Source of the DNA: JAERML01 sp035687895
GTDB taxonomy: Bacteria > Bacteroidota > Ignavibacteria > UBA10030 > UBA6906
Direction of reading: 5' to 3'
Assembly: GCA_035687895.1 (NCBI GenBank)
Contig: DASRUE010000284.1
Coordinates: 1-6,746 of the forward strand
DNA: 6,746 bases
Part shown: positions 1 to 5,880 of the stretch, one piece after another
How positions within the stretch are numbered: position 1 is the stretch's first letter
Layout: every line of letters begins with the position of its first letter
Made by a program: the position numbers and the translations under genes
Notes under the pieces: model-generated
Seen by the model: only the letters and a program-made list of their open reading frames with translations
The model's database searches: none
Told to the model about the DNA's origin: nothing

Positions 1-2494
1 CTTCACGCGCATCGACACCAATGTCCGTGAGGGGAGAGCGGACGCCTTTGTCCCAGTTCTGTCCCTTCAGGATTTTCTTGATCCGGAAATACTTCGTGGC
101 CGGGTCCCGCTCGATCTTTGCGCCAAGCAGCCCAAGCTGGATGCGCTCGGGTTTCGGGTAATCGCCGCCACCAACGTATGTATGGCCGACGTTCAGCTCG
201 CCGATCATCTCACCAATAACGTACGTGAGGTCGGCACGATGGTTGACAGACGAAAGGAGTGGACTGTATCGCTCGCGCATCTTCGGCCAGTCCACGCCAT
301 GCATATTGGGATCGAAAAAGAAATCCCGCATCTGCCGCCAGCATTCGTTGTAAATCTGGTTCCATTCGGCGCGGCGGTCGAGGTTCATCTTCATGTCGCC
401 AAGGCTGAGCTTCTCCTTGGCGTCGATCTTTCCTGTCGGCAGGTCGATGATGGAGAACGACCCGTTCGATCCGACGATCATCTTCTTGCCATCAGCGGAA
501 ATCTCAAACCCGTTGAACTCACCCAGCTCGGTCTCCTTCTGCTTGTCCAGGTCATACAGGAAGATCTTTGCTTTCTCGTCCTTGCTTCCATTACGCACAT
601 AATAGAGCTTATCTCCGACCGATTGCAGATTCCGGTAACTCGCATTCGAGATTGGCAGTGTAGTGATCCGTTGCTGCAGTCCCTGCACGTCCACCTTCAC
701 GGTCACCTTCGAGTCGGCATCCCCCTTCTTGTCCTTCTTTTCGTCCTCTTTCTTCGGAGTTTCCTTCTCTCCCTCTTTTACTTTTACTTCATCGCTCTTG
801 GGTGCAAATGGCGACTTGGTGTCCTTTGAGAGAGTGACGAGATAGATGCTCGCCAAGTCGCTGTAGGAATGGTTCCATTCTGTGGCGCTGTAAGTGGGAC
901 TGAATGTACGGTCCGAGACGAAGAAAAGGTACTTGCCATCAGAGCTGAAAGCCGGACTGTACGACTCGAACCAGCCATCGGTGACCGGGTAAGTCTCCTT
1001 CTTCTCCACCGAATAGAGTTGCACGGTCATCATCACCTTCTCTTCAGGAAGCGCATAGACGATCCACTTGCTGTCGGGTGACCAGTTGTACTGCGTGATC
1101 TCCCACGCGGTGGCCTGTGCAACAAGTGTGACGGCTTTCGATTCCACATCCACATACTGCAGGCGGAGCTTCTTGTCGGACCAGAGGAGCTTCTTGCTAT
1201 CCGGCGACCAATACACCTCGTACTTGTATGTGTCGGCGTTCCGCGTCAGTTGGACAGCGGGACCATTCCCGTCTTGCGGCATCATGTAGATCTCATTATC
1301 ACCGCTCGCATCGCCGACGTAGGCGATCCACTTGCCGTCCGGTGACCATTTGGAATTCCGTTCGTGGACGCCGGAGGTGTTGGTGAGGTTCCTGGTGTTA
1401 CCGTTCTTTGCAGGGACGGTGAAGATGTCGCCGCGCGCCCCAAAGAGCGCCCGGTTGCCGTCAGGAGCGATCTCGTAATTGGTGATTTCTTTGCTAACGT
1501 CTCTGATGCCTCCGCGTCCAATGGCGAAGTCCTCCTGGATCGTCACCGGAATCTTCTGGCTCTGTTCCGTGGCGAGGTCAAACCTGTAAAGAAAGCCGCC
1601 GTTCTCAAACACGATGGCGTTATCCCCCAGCGATGGGAACTTCACATCGAACTCGGTAAACGTGGTCAGCTTTTTCGTCTGCTTTGTGCCAAGATCGTAC
1701 ACATAGAGGTTCATCTTCGCATCCCGGTCGGAGGCAAAGTAGATCTTATTGCCCGCCTGACCGTCGGGCAGGCCGCTCCACATCGGGATGATGTCCTGCG
1801 CCGGGTTGTTGGTGATGTTGGTGAGGGATTTGGTGTTGAAGTCGTAAATCCAGACCTCATCCGCCTGGCCACCGCGGTAGCGCTTCCAGGTGCGGAACTC
1901 GCGGAAGACACGGTTGTATGCCATCTTCTTTCCGTCGGGCGAAAAGGAACAGAACCCGCCGCGTGGCAGGGGGAGTTGTTCCGAAGGACCACCCTCCGCC
2001 GACACCGTAAAGAGCTGGCCGATGAAATCATTCCGTTCGATCATGCGCGAACGGAAGGCAATGGTCTTGTTGTCCCGCCATGCCATCACAATGTTGTTAG
2101 GTCCCATCCGGTCGGAGACGTCATCCCTCCCGAGTGTTGCGGTATAGGTAAGTCGCTGCGGGATGCCTCCTCCGGAGGGCATCAGGTAGACCTCGGTATT
2201 GCCGTCATACTGCCCTGTGAAGGCAATGGACTTGCCATCGGGGGAGAAGCGGGCGAACATCTCGTAGCCGGTGTCGTTTGTCAGCTTGCGCGCAACGCCG
2301 CCGGTTGCAGCAACAGTATACAGGTCGCCGGCGTACGAGAACACTACCTGGTCACTATGAATGGTTGGAAATCGCAGGAGCCGGGCCTGCCCCACGGAGG
2401 GCGTTTCCGCCCGCAGGGGGGCTTCCTGTGCTGTGAGGAGCGAATGAAAGCCGAGAGCCAATACGACAACAACAAAGGAGCGTAACAGAAGCAT
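1..2494 (-). CDS. Exported Tricorn-like protease (S41 family), C-terminus missing
   Basis: Tricorn-type proteases degrade peptides; bacterial versions with a signal peptide act outside the cytoplasm. I translated the minus strand from ATG at 2494 to the left edge: 831 codons without a stop. The start is backed by AAAGGA at 2501-2506, six bases upstream. Residues 1-22 form a signal peptide (Arg5, hydrophobic core, Leu-Thr-Ala before Gln23). Residues about 40-700 hold repeated SPDGK-type beta-propeller motifs (e.g. 84-88, 185-189, 384-388). A Lys/Glu-rich linker lies at about 566-596. The helical/C1 domain follows (NEC-WRQMRDFF near 712), with catalytic-type His771 in ELNVGH, matching Tricorn His746. 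The PDZ domain begins near 790 (RSPLTDIGV). The C2 domain with nucleophile Ser is off-window; Tricorn is about 1070 residues, so roughly 240 are missing. Gly770 replaces the Ser before the catalytic His. The family call is firm; the substrate is unknown. Confidence 0.93.
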   Translation of the reverse strand, partial: MLLLRSFVVVVLALGFHSLLTAQEAPLRAETPSVGQARLLRFPTIHSDQVVFSYAGDLYTVAATGGVARKLTNDTGYEMFARFSPDGKSIAFTGQYDGNTEVYLMPSGGGIPQRLTYTATLGRDDVSDRMGPNNIVMAWRDNKTIAFRSRMIERNDFIGQLFTVSAEGGPSEQLPLPRGGFCSFSPDGKKMAYNRVFREFRTWKRYRGGQADEVWIYDFNTKSLTNITNNPAQDIIPMWSGLPDGQAGNKIYFASDRDAKMNLYVYDLGTKQTKKLTTFTEFDVKFPSLGDNAIVFENGGFLYRFDLATEQSQKIPVTIQEDFAIGRGGIRDVSKEITNYEIAPDGNRALFGARGDIFTVPAKNGNTRNLTNTSGVHERNSKWSPDGKWIAYVGDASGDNEIYMMPQDGNGPAVQLTRNADTYKYEVYWSPDSKKLLWSDKKLRLQYVDVESKAVTLVAQATAWEITQYNWSPDSKWIVYALPEEKVMMTVQLYSVEKKETYPVTDGWFESYSPAFSSDGKYLFFVSDRTFSPTYSATEWNHSYSDLASIYLVTLSKDTKSPFAPKSDEVKVKEGEKETPKKEDEKKDKKGDADSKVTVKVDVQGLQQRITTLPISNASYRNLQSVGDKLYYVRNGSKDEKAKIFLYDLDKQKETELGEFNGFEISADGKKMIVGSNGSFSIIDLPTGKIDAKEKLSLGDMKMNLDRRAEWNQIYNECWRQMRDFFFDPNMHGVDWPKMRERYSPLLSSVNHRADLTYVIGEMIGELNVGHTYVGGGDYPKPERIQLGLLGAKIERDPATKYFRIKKILKGQNWDKGVRSPLTDIGVDARE

Positions 2495-2556
2495 GATGAG
2501 TCCTTTCGGGATTGAGGTACGGGAAGAACGGAGCCGCCGCGGATGGTGAGTGGGCG

Positions 2557-2582
2557 CCCGCCGATACGTCTTGAGAGGCGGG
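2557..2582 (-). repeat. Short inverted repeat in the protease leader
   Basis: CCCGCC (2557-2562) pairs with GGCGGG (2577-2582) around a 14-base loop. No T-run follows on either strand, so it does not look like an intrinsic terminator. It lies about 60-90 bases before the protease start and could be a leader hairpin or chance in GC-rich sequence. Confidence 0.3.
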
Positions 2583-2589
2583 GGATAAC

Positions 2590-2618
2590 AACGTATTGAG
2601 TCTGGCGATGAAATTCAA
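2590..2618 (-). promoter_or_regulatory. Weak candidate promoter for the protease gene
   Basis: On the minus strand, TTGAAT (2613-2618) and TACGTT (2590-2595) are separated by 17 bases. The -35 is acceptable, but the -10 matches TATAAT at only three positions. It would give a leader of about 88 bases. I list it because the 170-base gap after pntB suggests the protease gene has its own promoter; read-through from the pnt operon is equally possible. Confidence 0.22.
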
Positions 2619-2624
2619 GGGGAG

Positions 2625-2655
2625 ATGGGTGACCCCAATTTAGAAAAGTACCCAT
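2625..2655. repeat. Inverted repeat just after pntB
   Basis: ATGGGT (2625-2630) and ACCCAT (2650-2655) form six-base arms 19 bases apart, starting ten bases past the pntB stop. The position would suit a transcription end, but there is no T-run behind the stem and the loop is long. A weak terminator or operator is possible. Confidence 0.22.
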
Positions 2656-2664
2656 GATTCAGGA

Positions 2665-4065
2665 TCACTTCTTCAGCAACTGCACAATGCCTGTCACGAC
2701 GGTCTTCGCATCGCCGAAGACCATCATTGTCTTCTTGTCATAAAAGAGGTCGTTGTCCTCGCCTGCGAAGCCGGGGTTGAGGCTGCGTTTCACCACCATC
2801 ACGGTTCGCGCCTGGTCGACATTCAGGATCGGCATGCCGTAGAGGGGGCTCTCTTTCTTGGTGCGTGCGGCAGGGTTCACCACGTCGTTTGCGCCGATAA
2901 CGAGTGCCACATCGGTGTTCTGGAAATCGTCGTTGATCTGGTCCATCTCCATGAGGAGATCGTACGGCACGTTCGCCTCGGCAAGAAGGACATTCATGTG
3001 GCCCGGCATGCGTCCGGCAACGGGATGGATGGCATAGCGGACCAACGCGCCTTGGCTCGCCAACATGCTGGCAAGTTCCTGCAGCACGTGCTGGGCCTGC
3101 GCCACTGCAAGTCCGTACCCCGGAACGATGATCACCGATTGGGCATTCTCCAGCATGTAGGCTGCGTCATCCGGCGTATAACGGATGACTGTCCGTGTTT
3201 CCGAGGTTGTTGTCCCGGCAGCATAGTCCGCCCCGACGCCGGCAAAGAGGACGTTTGCCAGTGAGCGGTTCATTGCCTTGCACATGATTTTGGTGAGGAT
3301 GATTCCCGACGTGCCTACGAGTGTCCCCGCGATGATCAGGACATTGTTGGAGATAACGAACCCGGTCATGGCACCGGCCAGACCGGAGTACGAGTTCATG
3401 AGGGAAATTACGACGGGCATATCCGCACCGCCGATGGGGATGACGCTGGTGACACCGAGGATGATCGAAACGCCAATAATGAGAACAAGGAGAAACCATT
3501 TGGATGGGTCGAGCACGAAGAACACACCCATCACGATGACGGCCAACAGCATTGCCGTGTTGGTCTGCTTCTGCATCGGATAGAGGATGGGGGCGCTCTT
3601 CATGATCCCCTGCAGCTTCGATGAGGCAACCATGCTGCCCACAAACGTCACCGTCCCGATCAAGAGGCTGAGAACAATGGTGATGAGGACATCCATGGTT
3701 ACTGAGGTGTTGGTCCAGACCGTCAGGCTCGTGTCACCGGAGAGCCGGAGGTACTCGGAGAACGCGACCAGCGTCGAGGCGCCGCCGCCAAACCCATTCA
3801 GGACACCGACCATCTGAGGCATTCCCGTCATCTGTACGTTCTTTGCCATAATCAGACCGAGTGCAGAACCAATCAACAATCCGATCAGGATGTAGGTAAA
3901 GTCGAGGATTCGCTGGTCCAGAAGCGTTACTACGATGGCAATCAGCATGGCGAGTGCGCCGAGCAGATTTCCCTGCCGGGCGGTTTTCGGGGAGCTGAGC
4001 ATCTTCAAGCTGACGATGAACAGCACCGAAGCGAGCAAATAGGCAAGCGCGGTTATTACATTCAT
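2665..4065 (-). CDS. pntB: NAD(P) transhydrogenase, beta subunit (PntB)
   Basis: PntB supplies most of the membrane proton channel and the NADP(H)-binding domain III of the enzyme that drives NADH + NADP+ to NAD+ + NADPH with the proton gradient. The 466 residues compare with 462 in E. coli. Residues 1-260 are mostly hydrophobic helices, including MPQMVGVLNGFGGGAS (82-97) and the SNN segment at 239-241, whose Asn240 aligns with E. coli Asn222. Domain III follows: GYGLAVAQAQ at 316-325 (NADP site), HPVAGRMPGHMNVLLAEA at 347-364, GANDVVNPAA at 391-400, KRSLNPGFAG at 426-435 and GDAK at 451-454. All are close to E. coli PntB. AGGA (4076-4079) lies ten bases before ATG 4065 and overlaps the pntAB stop region, so the two are probably co-translated. 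Oddity: Asn90 stands where E. coli has His91, and no membrane-helix His is visible in this subunit. Confidence 0.97.
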   Translation of the reverse strand: MNVITALAYLLASVLFIVSLKMLSSPKTARQGNLLGALAMLIAIVVTLLDQRILDFTYILIGLLIGSALGLIMAKNVQMTGMPQMVGVLNGFGGGASTLVAFSEYLRLSGDTSLTVWTNTSVTMDVLITIVLSLLIGTVTFVGSMVASSKLQGIMKSAPILYPMQKQTNTAMLLAVIVMGVFFVLDPSKWFLLVLIIGVSIILGVTSVIPIGGADMPVVISLMNSYSGLAGAMTGFVISNNVLIIAGTLVGTSGIILTKIMCKAMNRSLANVLFAGVGADYAAGTTTSETRTVIRYTPDDAAYMLENAQSVIIVPGYGLAVAQAQHVLQELASMLASQGALVRYAIHPVAGRMPGHMNVLLAEANVPYDLLMEMDQINDDFQNTDVALVIGANDVVNPAARTKKESPLYGMPILNVDQARTVMVVKRSLNPGFAGEDNDLFYDKKTMMVFGDAKTVVTGIVQLLKK

Positions 4066-4077
4066 GAGTGGAAGATC

Positions 4078-4386
4078 CTACTTATTGGAGTCCGGTGGCT
4101 TTGGGGATTGTTTCTTGAACATCTTCAACATCCGATCGGTCACCATAAACCCGCCGACCACGTTAATCATTGCAAAAACCACGGCCACCATGCCGAGGAT
4201 GACACTCAGTCCCCCGTGTCCTTCCCCGGCCGCGATGAGCGAACCGACGATGGTGATGCCCGAGATCGCATTCGACCCGGACATGAGCGGCGTATGGAGC
4301 AGCGGCGGTACTTTGCTGATCACCTCCACTCCCACGAACGTTGCCAGCACAAAAATGTAGATCGAGACCATCAAAGTTTCAGTCAT
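4078..4386 (-). CDS. pntAB: NAD(P) transhydrogenase, small membrane alpha2 subunit
   Basis: In three-gene transhydrogenases this small subunit contributes about three membrane helices that pack against PntB; in E. coli the same segment is the C-terminus of PntA. The 102 residues show helices at about 5-23, 41-54 and 59-82, the signature HTPLMSGSNAISG at 31-43, and the C-terminal GGF-VT-RMLKMF pattern (78-90) seen in E. coli PntA. The start ATG (4386-4384) overlaps the pntAA stop as ATGA. A strong AAGGAGG (4396-4402) lies nine bases upstream inside pntAA, so translation is probably coupled. The TAG stop is 12 bases before pntB. The residue at position 42, which I recall as the proton-pathway His in Thermus, is Ser here. 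Identity is firm; the His comparison is from memory. Confidence 0.95.
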   Translation of the reverse strand: MTETLMVSIYIFVLATFVGVEVISKVPPLLHTPLMSGSNAISGITIVGSLIAAGEGHGGLSVILGMVAVVFAMINVVGGFMVTDRMLKMFKKQSPKPPDSNK

Positions 4387-5525
4387 AACCTTGAACCTCC
4401 TTGCAGTGCGTTCTTAACGGCTTCATTGACCACCTCCCCATTGCGGGTAATGCATGCGCCCTTTGCGATCTCATCGGCAAAGTCCGGTGTGGCGCCCGCG
4501 TTGGGGTACAGGTGTTTGAACAGATTGGAGACGTTCTTTGCATACATGAGGCTCGCATCCACCGGGATGGTGGCCGGGAGGTTTACTGCGCCGATGATGA
4601 TGACGCCGTGCTTCACAACAGTCTTACCCGGTTCGGTGAGTTCACAGTTCCCTCCCTGCTCGGCCGCAAGATCGACGATCACGGAACCCGGTCTCATGAG
4701 TTTTACCATTTCTTCGGTGATGAGGATGGGTGCTTTCTTGCCGAAGACCTGTGCAGTGGAAATCGCAACATCCACCTTCGGCATCCGAGCGCTGAGCACC
4801 TCCTTCTGTCTCTTCAAGAATTCCGCCGATTGCTCCTTGGCGTAGCCCCCTGCGGTCTCGAGGTTCTCGGTGATCTCCATCTCGAGAAACGCTGCGCCGA
4901 GACTTTTCACCTGCTCCTTCACTGCCGCACGGACATCAAACGCTTCCACTTTCGCGCCGAGCCGCTTTGCCGTTGCGATCGCCTGGAGGCCTGCCACACC
5001 CGCGCCGAGGACCAACACAGTTGCGGGGGGAACGGTCCCGGCCGCCGTCATGAGAAGGGGAAACATCTTACCGAGCTTCTCTGTTGCGAGCAGAACGGAC
5101 TTGTATCCTGCAACCGTTGCCATGGAGCTGAGCGCGTCCATGCTCTGCGCACGGGTGATGCGCGGGATGTACTCCATGGAGAAAGCTGTGATCTTGCGTT
5201 GCAGAAAGATCTGTACAAGATCCGGGTTGCTCAGCGGCGCAAAGAACCCGATGTAGGTAGAGCCCTCCCGCAAGCGGTCAGCATCGTGTTTTGGAGGCTG
5301 GACTTTGAAGACGATGTCTGCTTCATTGTAAAGAACCGCAGCATCCGTTACGATGCGCGCACCTGCCTTCACGTACGCTTCATCGGGGTGAGAAGCGGCC
5401 AGACCGGCACCGTGCTCGATAAGTATGTCGTGCTTGTCCTTGATGAGTAATGGAACGAGGGAAGGGATGAGTGCGACGCGTGTTTCGCCGGCGGATGTTT
5501 CTTTTGGGACAGCTATTCGTGCCAT
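4383..5525 (-). CDS. pntAA: NAD(P) transhydrogenase, NAD(H)-binding alpha1 subunit
   Basis: This soluble domain I subunit binds NAD(H) and exchanges hydride with NADP(H) on PntB. From ATG 5525 it has 380 residues, close to the 384 of Rhodospirillum PntAA, and begins MARIAVPKET-AGETRVALIP, the usual N-terminus. AAGGA (5534-5538) lies eight bases upstream. The frame stays open upstream to a TTG at 5615, but those 30 residues resemble nothing in the family and overlap the predicted promoter, so I reject that start. Key residues: the RITRAQSMDALSS loop at 122-134, with Arg122, Gln127, Asp130 and Ser133 spaced exactly as Arg127, Gln132, Asp135 and Ser138 of R. rubrum; the Rossmann motif GAGVAG at 174-179; Asp197 in FDVR for the NAD ribose. 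The protein ends before any membrane helix, as expected for the split alpha arrangement. First gene of the operon. Confidence 0.96.
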   Translation of the reverse strand: MARIAVPKETSAGETRVALIPSLVPLLIKDKHDILIEHGAGLAASHPDEAYVKAGARIVTDAAVLYNEADIVFKVQPPKHDADRLREGSTYIGFFAPLSNPDLVQIFLQRKITAFSMEYIPRITRAQSMDALSSMATVAGYKSVLLATEKLGKMFPLLMTAAGTVPPATVLVLGAGVAGLQAIATAKRLGAKVEAFDVRAAVKEQVKSLGAAFLEMEITENLETAGGYAKEQSAEFLKRQKEVLSARMPKVDVAISTAQVFGKKAPILITEEMVKLMRPGSVIVDLAAEQGGNCELTEPGKTVVKHGVIIIGAVNLPATIPVDASLMYAKNVSNLFKHLYPNAGATPDFADEIAKGACITRNGEVVNEAVKNALQGGSRL

Positions 5526-5606
5526 AGGGGATTTCCTTGCGTTTGAGAGTAGAGCGGCTGCTGCACTGAGTGGTTCGATGCTGCGGGCGATGGAATTGGC
5601 CACTCC

Positions 5607-5635
5607 ATGGTACAAAAAAGTGTTGAATACATCAA
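5607..5635 (-). promoter_or_regulatory. Candidate sigma70-type promoter of the pnt operon
   Basis: On the minus strand, -35 TTGATG (5630-5635) and -10 TACCAT (5607-5612) are 17 bases apart, each matching the consensus at four of six positions. Transcription would begin near 5600, giving a leader of about 75 bases before pntAA. It is the best promoter-like pair I found upstream of the operon. Confidence 0.45.
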
Positions 5636-5641
5636 CTTGAT
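5622..5641. repeat. Overlapping dyads over the two -35 boxes
   Basis: GTTGA (5622-5626) mirrors TCAAC (5632-5636) across five bases, and ATCAA (5631-5635) mirrors TTGAT (5637-5641) around a central C. The second dyad is partly a product of two TTGAT-type -35 boxes facing apart. The first is independent of that and could be an operator controlling both directions. Confidence 0.35.
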
Positions 5642-5665
5642 TGCCTTTGAATCGGCACGTATCAT
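5637..5665 (+). promoter_or_regulatory. Candidate promoter reading into the structured RNA and CDF gene
   Basis: TTGATT (5637-5642), a 17-base spacer and TATCAT (5660-5665, five of six matches) form a good sigma70-like pair. The expected start is about 5671-5673. That is slightly inside the 5' strand of helix P1 of the RNA at 5668-5770 and would leave P1 with only two to four pairs unless initiation is earlier. Confidence 0.45.
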
Positions 5666-5667
5666 GC

Positions 5668-5770
5668 CAGCCCTGTTGCCTTGTTCTTGCAGGGTTCCGA
5701 GAGTCGAATTCTCAAACATGGCAACCATACCTCTTGTTCTTGCCAAGAATGATATGAAGAGGTAGGGCTG
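5668..5770 (+). ncRNA. Candidate structured RNA with a three-way junction
   Basis: I paired this segment by hand. P1: 5668-5674 with 5764-5770, seven pairs. P2: 5675-5680 with 5720-5725, six pairs, then a U-U mismatch and four more (5682-5685 with 5715-5718), capped by a hairpin 5699-5703/5709-5713 with loop UCGAA. P3: 5729-5735 with 5757-5763, seven pairs, stacked on 5736-5741/5745-5750 with triloop GCC and a six-base bulge GAUAUG. P1 abuts both P2 and P3 with no unpaired base; the P2-P3 joint is CAU. G5703-U5709 and G5736-U5750 pair only on the plus strand, so I assign that strand, which puts it 110 bases upstream of the CDF gene. I see no match to the NiCo, yybP-ykoY, TPP, purine or c-di-GMP patterns I remember. 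A metal-responsive leader or a separate small RNA are both possible; a folded DNA repeat is the alternative. Confidence 0.45.
5680..5743. repeat. 11-base direct repeat inside the candidate RNA
   Basis: CTTGTTCTTGC occurs at 5680-5690 and again at 5733-5743. In the fold the second copy helps form P3; most of the first lies in P2. Each copy contains TTCTTG, which can pair with CAAGAA at 5744-5749, so the two copies offer competing partners. Confidence 0.7.
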
Positions 5771-5815
5771 TAAGGCTCCATATCCGCTGAGGGCGTGGTT
5801 CTTCATTCCGGGCAC

Positions 5816-5844
5816 TCGACATTCTCCGGCGAGGTGCTTATTAT
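5816..5844 (+). promoter_or_regulatory. Strong candidate promoter for the CDF transporter gene
   Basis: TCGACA (5816-5821, five of six matches to TTGACA), a 17-base spacer and TATTAT (5839-5844, five of six) make the best sigma70-type promoter in the window. The start would be near 5851, leaving a leader of about 30 bases. It lies downstream of the structured RNA, so the gene may have two start sites, only one of which includes that RNA. Confidence 0.55.
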
Positions 5845-5880
5845 TGAGATAGTCTCTCCCACAATTGAAACCGGCCGCGT

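Larger units (their letters stand above)
5526..5880. other. Divergent control region between pnt operon and CDF gene
   Basis: These 355 bases separate genes facing away from each other and hold no convincing coding sequence. They contain back-to-back promoters (5607-5635 minus, 5637-5665 plus), a dyad over the two -35 boxes, a candidate structured RNA (5668-5770), and a second plus-strand promoter (5816-5844). A 100-codon minus-strand frame starting at 5815 overlaps the pntAA start and shows no family features. Confidence 0.8.

Noticed and set aside
1364..2485. Plus-strand open frame of 373 codons opposite the protease gene
   Set aside because: It shares codon boundaries with the protease gene on the other strand, whose domains are clear throughout. 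The frame shows no recognisable motif and is a by-product of the codon bias of the real gene.
2495..2664. Rho-independent terminator after pntB
   Set aside because: The two inverted repeats present lack a following T-run on the minus strand and one has a long loop, so I list them only as repeats.
4401..5450. Plus-strand open frame of 349 codons opposite pntAA
   Set aside because: Same situation: in register with pntAA codons and without protein-family features. pntAA carries the full domain I signature.
5526..5615. N-terminal 30-residue extension of pntAA from a TTG start
   Set aside because: The conserved N-terminus and a well-placed AAGGA point to ATG 5525; the extension is not family-like and overlaps the -10 box.
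5699..5713. T-arm-like hairpin suggesting a tRNA remnant
   Set aside because: The loop and flanks do not give the TTCRANN pattern, and no acceptor, D-arm or anticodon arm can be arranged around it.
5744..5770. AATGATATG string reminiscent of the purine riboswitch core
   Set aside because: The remaining conserved purine-riboswitch elements, such as TTTCTACC and the matching P2/P3 kissing loops, are absent, and here the string lies in a bulge and helix of a different fold.
5513..5815. Minus-strand frame of 100 codons across the pnt control region
   Set aside because: It overlaps the pntAA start, the predicted promoter and the structured RNA segment, lacks a good ribosome-binding site, and resembles no family I know.
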